40,754 nucleotides of DNA, from the NCBI GenBank assembly GCA_012964435.1, contig DTTX01000074.1, positions 1 through 40,754 of the forward strand, in the 5' to 3' direction. A program made the translations under genes and the position numbers. This document shows, one piece after another, positions 1 through 5,896 of this stretch. Position 1 is the stretch's first letter, and the number at the start of each line of letters is the position of its first letter. Under the pieces are notes generated by a model. That model saw nothing but the letters and a program-made list of their open reading frames with translations. It was not told the origin of the DNA and did not search any database. This DNA comes from Mesonia sp. (GTDB taxonomy: Bacteria > Bacteroidota > Bacteroidia > Flavobacteriales > Flavobacteriaceae).

Positions 1-58
1 AAAATTTAACATTTTGAAATTCGACTGATTGGTAAGCAGTTTTTTAAAATACTCGACA
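1..58. repeat. Chimeric repeat at the window start
   Basis: Bases 1-30 are identical to 3090-3119, and bases 23-47 are identical to 2862-2886 inside the excisionase-type gene. Weaker similarity may run to about base 58. The two matches share the 8-bp word GACTGATT, so the stretch reads as 3090-3119 joined directly to 2870 onward. That is the junction expected from a 250-bp circle or tandem duplication with crossover at GACTGATT. It could equally be an assembly artefact at a contig end. No gene is visible here; the stretch lies directly upstream of the merTP-like gene. Confidence 0.7.
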
Positions 59-80
59 AAGAAAAAATATTAGAAACAAT

Positions 81-680
81 ATGAAAAGTGAAAACAAATT
101 ACTTGGTGCAGGATTGTTAACCGCAATTACAGCTTCATTATGCTGTATTACACCTCTTTTGGCTCTAATTGCAGGAACAAGCGGAATTGCTTCACCATTT
201 TCTTGGATGGAGCCATTTAGACCCTATTTAATAGGACTGACATTTTTTGTTCTTGGTTTTGCTTGGTATCAAAAACTAAAACCGAAAAAAGAAATCGATT
301 GTAAATGTGAAACTGACGAGAAACCAAAATTTACACAGTCAAAAACCTTTTTAGGAATAGTAACTGTTTTTGCCATTGTAATGTTGGCTTTTCCATCCTA
401 TTCAGGAGTTTTTTATCCAAACACAGAAAAGCAAATAGTCGTAGTTGACAAATCGGACATTAAAACAACTGAATTTAAAATCAGCGGAATGACCTGTGCA
501 AGTTGTGAAGAACACGTGAATCACGAAGTAAATGAACTCAACGGAATTGTAAACTCAAAGGCGTCTTACAAAAACGGAAACGCAATCATTGAGTTTGACA
601 AAACCAAGACCAATGAAACGGAAATCGAGAAAGCAATTAACTCAACAGGGTATAATGTAACAGGTAAAAAGGAAAACTAA
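81..680 (+). CDS. merTP: Mercury-type transport protein MerTP (MerT-MerP fusion)
   Basis: A 199-aa inner-membrane protein expected to bring Hg(II), or a similar thiophilic ion, across the membrane. The N-terminal MerT-like part has about three membrane segments (roughly residues 7-34, 47-63, 90-110). It carries the vicinal cysteine pair C21-C22 in the first segment and a cytoplasmic CxC (C74, C76). After a linker, a MerP/HMA-like domain starts near 130 with GMTCASC (136-142; metal-binding C139 and C142) and ends at the C-terminus. Fused MerTP proteins of this architecture are known in Bacteroidota. Its stop overlaps the next gene's ATG by one base, so the three plus-strand genes look co-transcribed. 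No mercuric reductase or MerR/ArsR regulator is present; if they exist they lie left of the window. Confidence 0.88.
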   Translation: MKSENKLLGAGLLTAITASLCCITPLLALIAGTSGIASPFSWMEPFRPYLIGLTFFVLGFAWYQKLKPKKEIDCKCETDEKPKFTQSKTFLGIVTVFAIVMLAFPSYSGVFYPNTEKQIVVVDKSDIKTTEFKISGMTCASCEEHVNHEVNELNGIVNSKASYKNGNAIIEFDKTKTNETEIEKAINSTGYNVTGKKEN

Positions 681-886
681 TGAATATTGAGTTGAAATCA
701 GAAATTACTTGTCCAAACTGCGGACATACAAAAGTAGAAGATATGCCCACAAACGCCTGCCAATTCTTTTACCAGTGTGAGGATTGTAAAACGGTTCTAA
801 AACCAAACGAAGGTGATTGTTGTGTTTATTGCTCTTATGGAACTGTACCTTGTCCACCAATTCAAGAAAATAAAAGTTGTTGCTAA
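680..886 (+). CDS. GDCCVxC domain small cysteine-rich protein
   Basis: A 68-aa cytoplasmic protein with 11 cysteines. It has CPNC near residue 11, CEDC in the middle, the family signature GDCCVYC, and a C-terminal CC. GDCCVxC proteins commonly sit beside MerT-type transporters in Bacteroidota and other phyla, and some relatives carry selenocysteine in the signature; here all positions are ordinary cysteines. It starts on the overlapped stop of merTP and ends on the overlapped start of the next gene, implying translational coupling. A metal-handover or thiol-redox role for the mer module is inference; the biochemical function is not established from sequence. The antisense reading frame over this gene is a shadow. 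Confidence 0.85.
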   Translation: MNIELKSEITCPNCGHTKVEDMPTNACQFFYQCEDCKTVLKPNEGDCCVYCSYGTVPCPPIQENKSCC

Positions 887-1215
887 TGCAGATTGTTAAA
901 TCAATTCCCATATTCATTTTAGCAGGACTTTGCGAAATCGGTGGAGGTTATCTTATTTGGCTATGGTTGAAGGAAGATAAGCCTATTTGGTATGGTTTAA
1001 TAGGAGGCCTAATTCTTGCATTTTACGGTGTGGTTGCAACTTTGCAAACCGCAAGCTTTGCCAGAGTTTATGCAACTTATGGCGGAGTCTTTATTGTAAT
1101 GTCACTACTATGGTCGATGAAGTTTGACAATTATTCGCCCGACAAATACGATATAATAGGAGCATTGATTGCACTATTGGGTGTTTGCATTATTTATTAC
1201 GCACCAAGAAATTGA
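886..1215 (+). CDS. YnfA/UPF0060 family small membrane protein
   Basis: A 109-aa protein made almost entirely of four hydrophobic segments, with the family features [13 protein letters not shown] near the N-terminus and YATYGGVFI in the middle. UPF0060 (YnfA) proteins resemble small multidrug-resistance transporters in size and topology; members have been linked to cation or drug export, but a substrate cannot be read here. The ATG at 886 overlaps the previous gene's stop (TAATG), so I prefer it to the in-frame TTG codons at 877 and 880. It is the last gene of the mer-like module and converges on the DnaC-like gene. No convincing terminator is visible in the 48 bp between them. Confidence 0.85.
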   Translation: MQIVKSIPIFILAGLCEIGGGYLIWLWLKEDKPIWYGLIGGLILAFYGVVATLQTASFARVYATYGGVFIVMSLLWSMKFDNYSPDKYDIIGALIALLGVCIIYYAPRN

Positions 1216-1263
1216 AAAAAAACAGAAGCAAGTATACTTTGAATAGTGTCAGTTTTTTCAAAT

Positions 1264-1926
1264 CTATTTCCGCTTATCCCCAGCCCCTTCCTCAAAGGCT
1301 ATCAAATTAAACAGTTCCCGCATTCGGCTACGGACACGATTTCCGTAACGTTCTTCCAGTTCTTCCGCATTTAAGTTGGTAGTGGCGTGGGTCTTGATTT
1401 TATGCTTTGTCTGAAGGTAAAGTTCGTACCGTGACAAAAGGACTTCGCCCATCACGTTCAGATCTTTTCCGTAAAAACGCCCTGCGGGTTCTACGCCCAG
1501 ATCGTCAAAACAGAAGAATTTTGTATTCCCATAATCCTCGATGGTTTTAAAACCAAGATGGTTAAAACTGAACGCCACATTTCGGCAAGGGATCATTTCA
1601 TACGGGCGTTGCAACGGCACTAAATGCCGTAAAAGTTTCATTAGGCTGGTTTTACCACACCCTACGGGACCAGAAAGTAAAATGCCTTTGTCAACATCGA
1701 TATCAAATTTTTGGCAGTTTTCCTTGTCTTTGATGAAGTAGGAACAGAGTTTTAATAAAATATCCTTATCCTCATCATAGATTTTGAATTTCTTTCCAAA
1801 GAGGAGTTTTCCCTTGGCATTCAAATAAATCAGGATTTTTGGGAAGTCGTAAAGTACACATTTTCCGTCAAACTTGCCCAGTGAGTATTCTACGCCGCCT
1901 TCGGTTATTTTAGAGGGGTTGTCCAT
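1264..1926 (-). CDS. DnaC/IstB-like AAA+ ATPase of a mobile element
   Basis: A P-loop ATPase of the kind that loads helicase or supports replication of Bacteroidota conjugative elements. Numbered from the longest frame (start 2004, 246 aa), it has Walker A GPVGCGKT (112-119), Walker B FFCFDDLG (163-170) and a sensor-like HATTNL (206-211). I chose the ATG at 1926 (220 aa), which overlaps the upstream gene by 17 bp. The longer start would overlap it by 95 bp, and its first 26 residues are low-complexity and basic. The gene follows the replication-initiator-like gene in the order usual for these elements. DnaC-like helicase loading is inferred; it lacks any transposase domain. Confidence 0.82.
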   Translation of the reverse strand: MDNPSKITEGGVEYSLGKFDGKCVLYDFPKILIYLNAKGKLLFGKKFKIYDEDKDILLKLCSYFIKDKENCQKFDIDVDKGILLSGPVGCGKTSLMKLLRHLVPLQRPYEMIPCRNVAFSFNHLGFKTIEDYGNTKFFCFDDLGVEPAGRFYGKDLNVMGEVLLSRYELYLQTKHKIKTHATTNLNAEELEERYGNRVRSRMRELFNLIAFEEGAGDKRK

Positions 1927-2662
1927 AATCCTTGGTTTTAGTGGTTTTGAGGTTGTCCCGATTTGGGGACGCTCCCTTTTTATTTGGTTTGTTTTCTTCG
2001 GCAAATAGCTCGGTTCGATCCATCCAATTTTTGGCTAAAGCCTGCCAATCCCGAATTGTTTTTCCATCGCTTGTTTTCCAATCGTTGGCTTCATAATGCT
2101 CGAAGAATTTTTTTCCTTCATCAGCATTAAAACTTTTTTCTTTAAAAAAATCTAAAACAGCCTGTCTGCCCTTTGGCTGTTTATTAATGTTTACCTGTTT
2201 GGTATTGTTTATATTAGATACCAATGCTTGTCCACTGGTGGGACGGTGCGGGTACATAGCTTGTCCGTTGCTGGGATGGTGCTGGTACACTACCGGTTCA
2301 CGTATGGGATGGTACCGTTCCGCAAGCTGTTCCAATTCGGGATTGTAGTGTCCCATATCAGGTTCATCACTTGTCCCGATAATGGACATCTTGATTTTGC
2401 TCCCTTTGTACGGATTGTTAGATGGAAAATAGGATAGGTAGTTCCAAGAATCGAGGTCTGTTACACAGCGATGGTAGGTAGATTTTGAACCAATCTTGGC
2501 CACGCGCATCAATTCGCGACGGTTCACGAAAAACTCATCGGCAAAGCGGCTGCTGTTCCATTCCTGAAACAAGGCCATATAGAGGCTGATATGAGTCGGG
2601 TTCAAGCGGTCATCGAAGAAGAATTTTTCAAAAGCCGCGTTGAGGAGCTTTATATAATTCAT
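1910..2662 (-). CDS. Replication-initiator-like / DnaD-like element protein
   Basis: A 250-aa soluble protein. The N-terminal half looks like a winged-helix region (phrases such as HISLYMALFQEWN and ELMRVAKIGSKSTYHRC are typical of phage and ICE replication or regulatory proteins). The central linker is rich in His, Pro and Gln. The C-terminal part, FFEHYEANDWKTSDGKTIRDWQ and following, resembles the DnaD-like domain of phage primosome proteins. It is 3 bp downstream of the excisionase-type gene and overlaps the ATPase gene, so the trio is probably one operon. A role in replication of the excised element is inference from context and domain resemblance; no origin was recognised. Confidence 0.65.
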   Translation of the reverse strand: MNYIKLLNAAFEKFFFDDRLNPTHISLYMALFQEWNSSRFADEFFVNRRELMRVAKIGSKSTYHRCVTDLDSWNYLSYFPSNNPYKGSKIKMSIIGTSDEPDMGHYNPELEQLAERYHPIREPVVYQHHPSNGQAMYPHRPTSGQALVSNINNTKQVNINKQPKGRQAVLDFFKEKSFNADEGKKFFEHYEANDWKTSDGKTIRDWQALAKNWMDRTELFAEENKPNKKGASPNRDNLKTTKTKDYGQPL

Positions 2663-2665
2663 CTC

Positions 2666-2950
2666 TTAAGAATTTAATCCGTGCTGTACACGGTTTGCGG
2701 TCATCACATTCTGAATTTCCTCGGCATCGTAGTAGATGATGCCACCCACTTTGGTGTAGGGCAACGTGCCATTAATGCGTAGGTTTTGTAAAGTTCCTGG
2801 GCTTACTTGTAGTAAATCCATTACTTCAGAGGATTTTAGGTACTTTTTTAGCTTTCCTTTAGACTGATTGGTAAGCAGTTTTTTAATATCATCGAGTAAT
2901 TCCATTTTGAATTCACGAAGATCGTCTGTGGTAATAATACTTGTAGGCAT
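2666..2950 (-). CDS. Excisionase-type helix-turn-helix protein
   Basis: A 94-aa DNA-binding protein. Residues about 40-85 form a MerR/excisionase-like winged helix: YLKSSEVMDLLQVSPGTLQN, then the wing and tip GTLPYTKVGGIIYY and DAEEIQNVM. Proteins of this class sit between RteC and the replication genes of Bacteroidota conjugative elements and act as excision factors or repressors. The N-terminal ~35 residues are charged and helical. A 25-bp piece of its coding sequence (2862-2886) is repeated at the window start. Upstream lie two copies of a CCGTA-G-TACGG palindrome, the best candidates for its control elements. Confidence 0.78.
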   Translation of the reverse strand: MPTSIITTDDLREFKMELLDDIKKLLTNQSKGKLKKYLKSSEVMDLLQVSPGTLQNLRINGTLPYTKVGGIIYYDAEEIQNVMTANRVQHGLNS

Positions 2951-3247
2951 AATAGAACGGTTTTAAAAGAAAGGGACTACCAAAAGGTTAAACATTTTAA
3001 TTGATAGCCCCTCGCAGGATTTGACTTTCGTTCTACAAATTTGGGCTGGTTTAGTGGATTTTATTCCCCATAACGACCGTAGTACGGACAAAATTTAACA
3101 TTTTGAAATTCGACTGATTATGATAGGTTTTGGGTCTTTTCTTACGGAAACTATGAGATTAAAAGAATCAGATTAAATGGAGAATCTTAAAAAGCAGGAT
3201 TTCGGTAGGTCAACCGTAGTACGGACTTTTTTTAACAGTTTTTAGAA
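2951..3247. promoter_or_regulatory. Control region upstream of the excisionase-type gene, two palindromes
   Basis: This 297-bp gap separates rteC from the excisionase-type gene, both minus strand. It holds two identical 14-bp words, ACCGTAGTACGGAC, at 3076-3089 and 3213-3226. Each contains the perfect inverted repeat CCGTA-G-TACGG. The 30-bp repeat shared with the window start (3090-3119) abuts the first palindrome. In the CTnDOT system RteC binds inverted-repeat half-sites upstream of the excision operon, so these palindromes are plausible RteC operators; that assignment is inference. I could not fix a TAnnTTTG promoter with confidence. Confidence 0.55.
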
Positions 3248-4087
3248 TTATTCTTCACTCTTGTTCATCTCAGAAATTAGGGAGGTACTTAGTGAATCCA
3301 GAAACAATGTTCTGCTGTGTTTTCTATTTTTTATGTCTTGGTAGGTATTGTAAATTTTTGCGGTAGGTTTAAAATCAAAAATCTCTTGAAGCTTATTGGA
3401 GAGTTTGATGATACTTAAATCATTTTGATTTGTTATTCCGGCAAAACTTAAAGCATAAACTAGCTCCACCCAATCGGTATTGGTAAATGGCCAGGGGATT
3501 TTTTCTGTATTCGATTTAACACTTTTCTCATTTAGATTATTTTTGAGCTTAAATAATCGCTCATCCAAATAGACAACCAATAAATTGTATGCTTTAAATT
3601 TACCTAAGAGCATATCCCTTGGGGTGCAAAACTCGGGATCCTGAAAGTAGAATTTTGAAGTGGTTATATGATAAGTGTCCAAATAATCACGTGTATAATA
3701 TTCCTTATCAAAATGGGTAGCTTTGGAATTGACATACTGCCCGAAATCAATATTATAGAGAAAGAAACGGTTAAGCTTGCCAATTTTCTTTTTTAGGAAT
3801 TTAAGTTGGGCTTTTTTGTCAACTTTTGGAAATTGAATTTCTAAAGAATGGATTTCTGAGAAATAAATGAGCTGTACCAGCGGGATTTGTTTAATGTTCT
3901 TAAAAAAGTCTATCTCTTGTTCTAGGGAACCAAATTCATTTGCAATAATTTCCTTTTTGAACAAACTAAGAAGATTACGGCATACTTCAATAGAACGAAA
4001 AGCCCTATTCAAAATATCATTGTTTTTAAGCTTAATTTCGTTCAGTCCTTCCAGTAGTATTTCTGCTTGTAACTGTAAATCCATCAC
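3248..4087 (-). CDS. rteC: RteC-family regulator of element excision
   Basis: A 279-aa protein with the pattern of the RteC family. The middle contains FFKNIKQIPLVQLIYFSEIH, an aromatic-rich stretch around the FDKEYYTRDY phrase, and the DPEFCTPRDMLLGKFKAYN region. The C-terminal part carries WPFTNTDWVELVYALSFAG and YQDIKNRKHSRTLFLDSL, which is a winged-helix DNA-binding fold in the characterised CTnDOT protein. In CTnDOT, RteC activates transcription of the excision genes. Here it sits directly upstream of an excisionase-type gene on the same strand, matching that role. ATG codons at 4087 and 4084 are both possible starts. There is no RteA/RteB two-component pair; a membrane LuxR protein occupies the upstream position instead. 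Confidence 0.85.
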   Translation of the reverse strand: MMDLQLQAEILLEGLNEIKLKNNDILNRAFRSIEVCRNLLSLFKKEIIANEFGSLEQEIDFFKNIKQIPLVQLIYFSEIHSLEIQFPKVDKKAQLKFLKKKIGKLNRFFLYNIDFGQYVNSKATHFDKEYYTRDYLDTYHITTSKFYFQDPEFCTPRDMLLGKFKAYNLLVVYLDERLFKLKNNLNEKSVKSNTEKIPWPFTNTDWVELVYALSFAGITNQNDLSIIKLSNKLQEIFDFKPTAKIYNTYQDIKNRKHSRTLFLDSLSTSLISEMNKSEE

Positions 4088-4173
4088 CCATCATTTTACA
4101 GATCATTTTTAAAGAGTTTAAGTGAATTCATTTAAAGATAAATTTAAAACAATAAAATACAAGTGAATTACAG

Positions 4174-4209
4174 CGTATTTGGCTACGTAAAAACCGTATT
4201 TTCCTACGG
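4174..4209. promoter_or_regulatory. Tandem 21-bp-period repeats upstream of rteC
   Basis: CGTATTTGGCTACG (4174-4187) is followed by CGTATTTTCCTACG (4195-4208), two mismatches in 14 and a period of 21 bp, about two helical turns. The second copy with flanks also forms an inverted repeat CCGTA-N6-TACGG (4194-4209). The half-site CCGTA/TACGG is shared with the two palindromes upstream of the excisionase-type gene. The site lies between the LuxR gene and rteC, so it could be read by the LuxR protein, by RteC itself, or by both. Confidence 0.5.
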
Positions 4210-4261
4210 AAATCTATTAAACCTGAGTATTTATAGGTAAATAATAGAATACTATCCTAAC

Positions 4262-5185
4262 TTATTTTTTGAACTTTTTACGAAAGCCTAATAAGAATTG
4301 TCGCCTATTTTTCACCCCTGTTTTCTTGTAGATGTTAGATGCGTGCTTAGATACTGTACTTTCGGCAATATATAAATCTTTGGAAATTTCTTTATAAGAC
4401 TGATTACTTAAAATTGATAAAGCGACTTCAATTTCCCGTTTGGTTAAGTTTTCATAAACTATTCTGTCCTTTGCAGGATATTCATTTTGTTTTTTGTTCC
4501 AATCAAAAATTTTATGCATTTTACTCTTATTCTCAAGTAGGTAAAGATACCTTTCTATTTCAATGGCGGTAATAGCGTAAAAAGCCAAGTTCATTACAGT
4601 AAAAGTTAACCATTGGTAATCACCAATTACTGTTAAAATGGGTAGTAATGCGATACAACTTACGCTTAGGATTGAAAATTTATTTCGCCTTAGAAAAAAG
4701 CAATTGGGATTTTCGAGGTTTGATATTCTTTTATAAAAGAACCAAAGAAATACAAAAGCCACTATTGATATGGGAACTGTAAAAAGTACTCTAGCCCAAT
4801 AAAGGGAACTGGTAAGAAAGTAAGGAATAAGAAATAATAAGATAAAACTACTAATTGCCAGAATTATCAAATTTTTAATTGAAAAATGTATTCTAACAAC
4901 AAGAATATCATATTCTTTATATAAGTAGTATATTAAGTAAATGCAGAGGGTTATAGCTACACCGTAAGTAATAATATATTGAAGGATGAATGGGCCTGGA
5001 AAGTTTTCAAAGGGTAAAAACCCCCCTGTGCCATTATATGCTATAAAAAGTAAACCAAGCTTTAAAAACCTAAAATGGTTACTCCTAATTTTTTTAAATG
5101 AATGGTGGTAAAACGTAAACGATACGATGAGAGTATCTATTAAAAGATAGAAGAAAGTTGTCCAATGTATCGGTGTGCCAAACAT
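4262..5185 (-). CDS. Membrane-anchored LuxR-type transcription regulator
   Basis: A 307-aa protein with about seven hydrophobic segments in the first ~215 residues and a LuxR/GerE helix-turn-helix at residues ~245-300 (LTKREIEVALSILSN, then EISKDLYIAESTVSKHASNIYKK). This arrangement implies a membrane sensor that binds DNA directly, without a receiver domain. It starts 2 bp after the stop of the asparaginase-like gene, so the two are translationally coupled. It lies upstream of rteC, where CTnDOT-type elements have a two-component system, so it may give the inducing input for excision. Its ligand is unknown, and the membrane domain matched no sensor family that I recognise. Confidence 0.78.
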   Translation of the reverse strand: MFGTPIHWTTFFYLLIDTLIVSFTFYHHSFKKIRSNHFRFLKLGLLFIAYNGTGGFLPFENFPGPFILQYIITYGVAITLCIYLIYYLYKEYDILVVRIHFSIKNLIILAISSFILLFLIPYFLTSSLYWARVLFTVPISIVAFVFLWFFYKRISNLENPNCFFLRRNKFSILSVSCIALLPILTVIGDYQWLTFTVMNLAFYAITAIEIERYLYLLENKSKMHKIFDWNKKQNEYPAKDRIVYENLTKREIEVALSILSNQSYKEISKDLYIAESTVSKHASNIYKKTGVKNRRQFLLGFRKKFKK

Positions 5186-5187
5186 TT

Positions 5188-5682
5188 TTAATTTTTATTT
5201 TTGGACATAAATTTGTTGGTATCTGTATTCTTGGTAACATCCTTCCAATGAAAAATTTTACCATTCATAGCAATATATACATCGGGCTTTAGAAATTGTA
5301 AAGAGCTAATGGCAAACCCTAAATTGAAAGAGGCATCCGTATCTTTAGAGTTTCCTATTATAAATGAGCCTACGAGAACAATAGTTTTTTCAAGGCCCTT
5401 ATTGCCAAGGTAAAATGCGGTATCTTCCATCGTAAAAGTGCCGTGGGTTATTAAGATTTTTTCCGCATTGGAAGCTTTTATTTTTTTTAGTAAAAACATC
5501 CTGTCTTCATCGGTAATTGATCGGCTATCTTTGGCGAATGCTTTTTCGATAATGTAGGGAAAGGAAACATTGGCAGAATCAAGAAACTCCCGAATAGTGA
5601 TTTTACTTTGCTCTAAATTATTTTCTGGGTTTTCATAATCCAGGCCTTCAATAGTTCCCCCTGTGGTGATAATATGAATCAT
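5188..5682 (-). CDS. Asparaginase-fold N-domain protein, probably not an enzyme
   Basis: A 164-aa protein that matches only the N-terminal domain of L-asparaginases (complete enzymes are about 330 aa). The first motif TTGGTIEG (6-13) is intact and keeps the nucleophile-type threonine. The second motif reads THGTFTMEDTA (79-89), whereas active enzymes have HGTDTMEETA; the substrate-binding Asp is replaced by Phe83. With no C-terminal domain and this substitution, amidase activity is doubtful. Two bp separate it from the LuxR membrane regulator, suggesting a ligand-binding partner or cofactor for that sensor. The structure assignment is strong; the function is inference. Confidence 0.75.
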   Translation of the reverse strand: MIHIITTGGTIEGLDYENPENNLEQSKITIREFLDSANVSFPYIIEKAFAKDSRSITDEDRMFLLKKIKASNAEKILITHGTFTMEDTAFYLGNKGLEKTIVLVGSFIIGNSKDTDASFNLGFAISSLQFLKPDVYIAMNGKIFHWKDVTKNTDTNKFMSKNKN

Positions 5683-5719
5683 TTTATAAACTTTATTAGT
5701 TTGTAAATCCCTTGGTTAC

Positions 5720-5887
5720 TCAATGCTTATGAATATTCCCTTTTAGCACAAAAAAGTAAAGCAGAAATGAGGCAATAACCAAGAGGACAAGTACAATAAC
5801 TCCCTTGACTTTATCTTTTTTTGTGATTTTGTTTTTAGCTGGTTTTTGAGCTTTTTTCTTTCTTCTATTTCTTCTACTTTGAGACAT
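5720..5887 (-). CDS. Small single-pass membrane protein (55 aa)
   Basis: An ATG at 5887 opens a 55-codon frame ending with TGA at 5720-5722. The first 28 residues are extremely basic (Arg/Lys/Gln/Ser, beginning MSQSRRNRRKKK). They are followed by one hydrophobic segment (residues ~29-48, GVIVLVLLVIASFLLYFFVL) and a short tail ending HKH. Predicted topology is N-terminus inside. It starts 9 bp downstream of the zinc/cadmium P-ATPase stop on the same strand, so it is probably the last gene of that operon. Small proteins of this shape can regulate or stabilise transport ATPases (KdpF and MgtR are known precedents), but no homology to them is claimed. Confidence 0.6.
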   Translation of the reverse strand: MSQSRRNRRKKKAQKPAKNKITKKDKVKGVIVLVLLVIASFLLYFFVLKGNIHKH

Positions 5888-5896
5888 CTTGTTAAA

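Noticed and set aside
680-886. Selenoprotein reading of the GDCCVxC gene
   Set aside because: All signature positions are Cys codons and no in-frame UGA is present.
1264-5682. Complete integrative conjugative element
   Set aside because: Only control and replication-type genes are present; there is no integrase, relaxase or mating-pore gene in the window.
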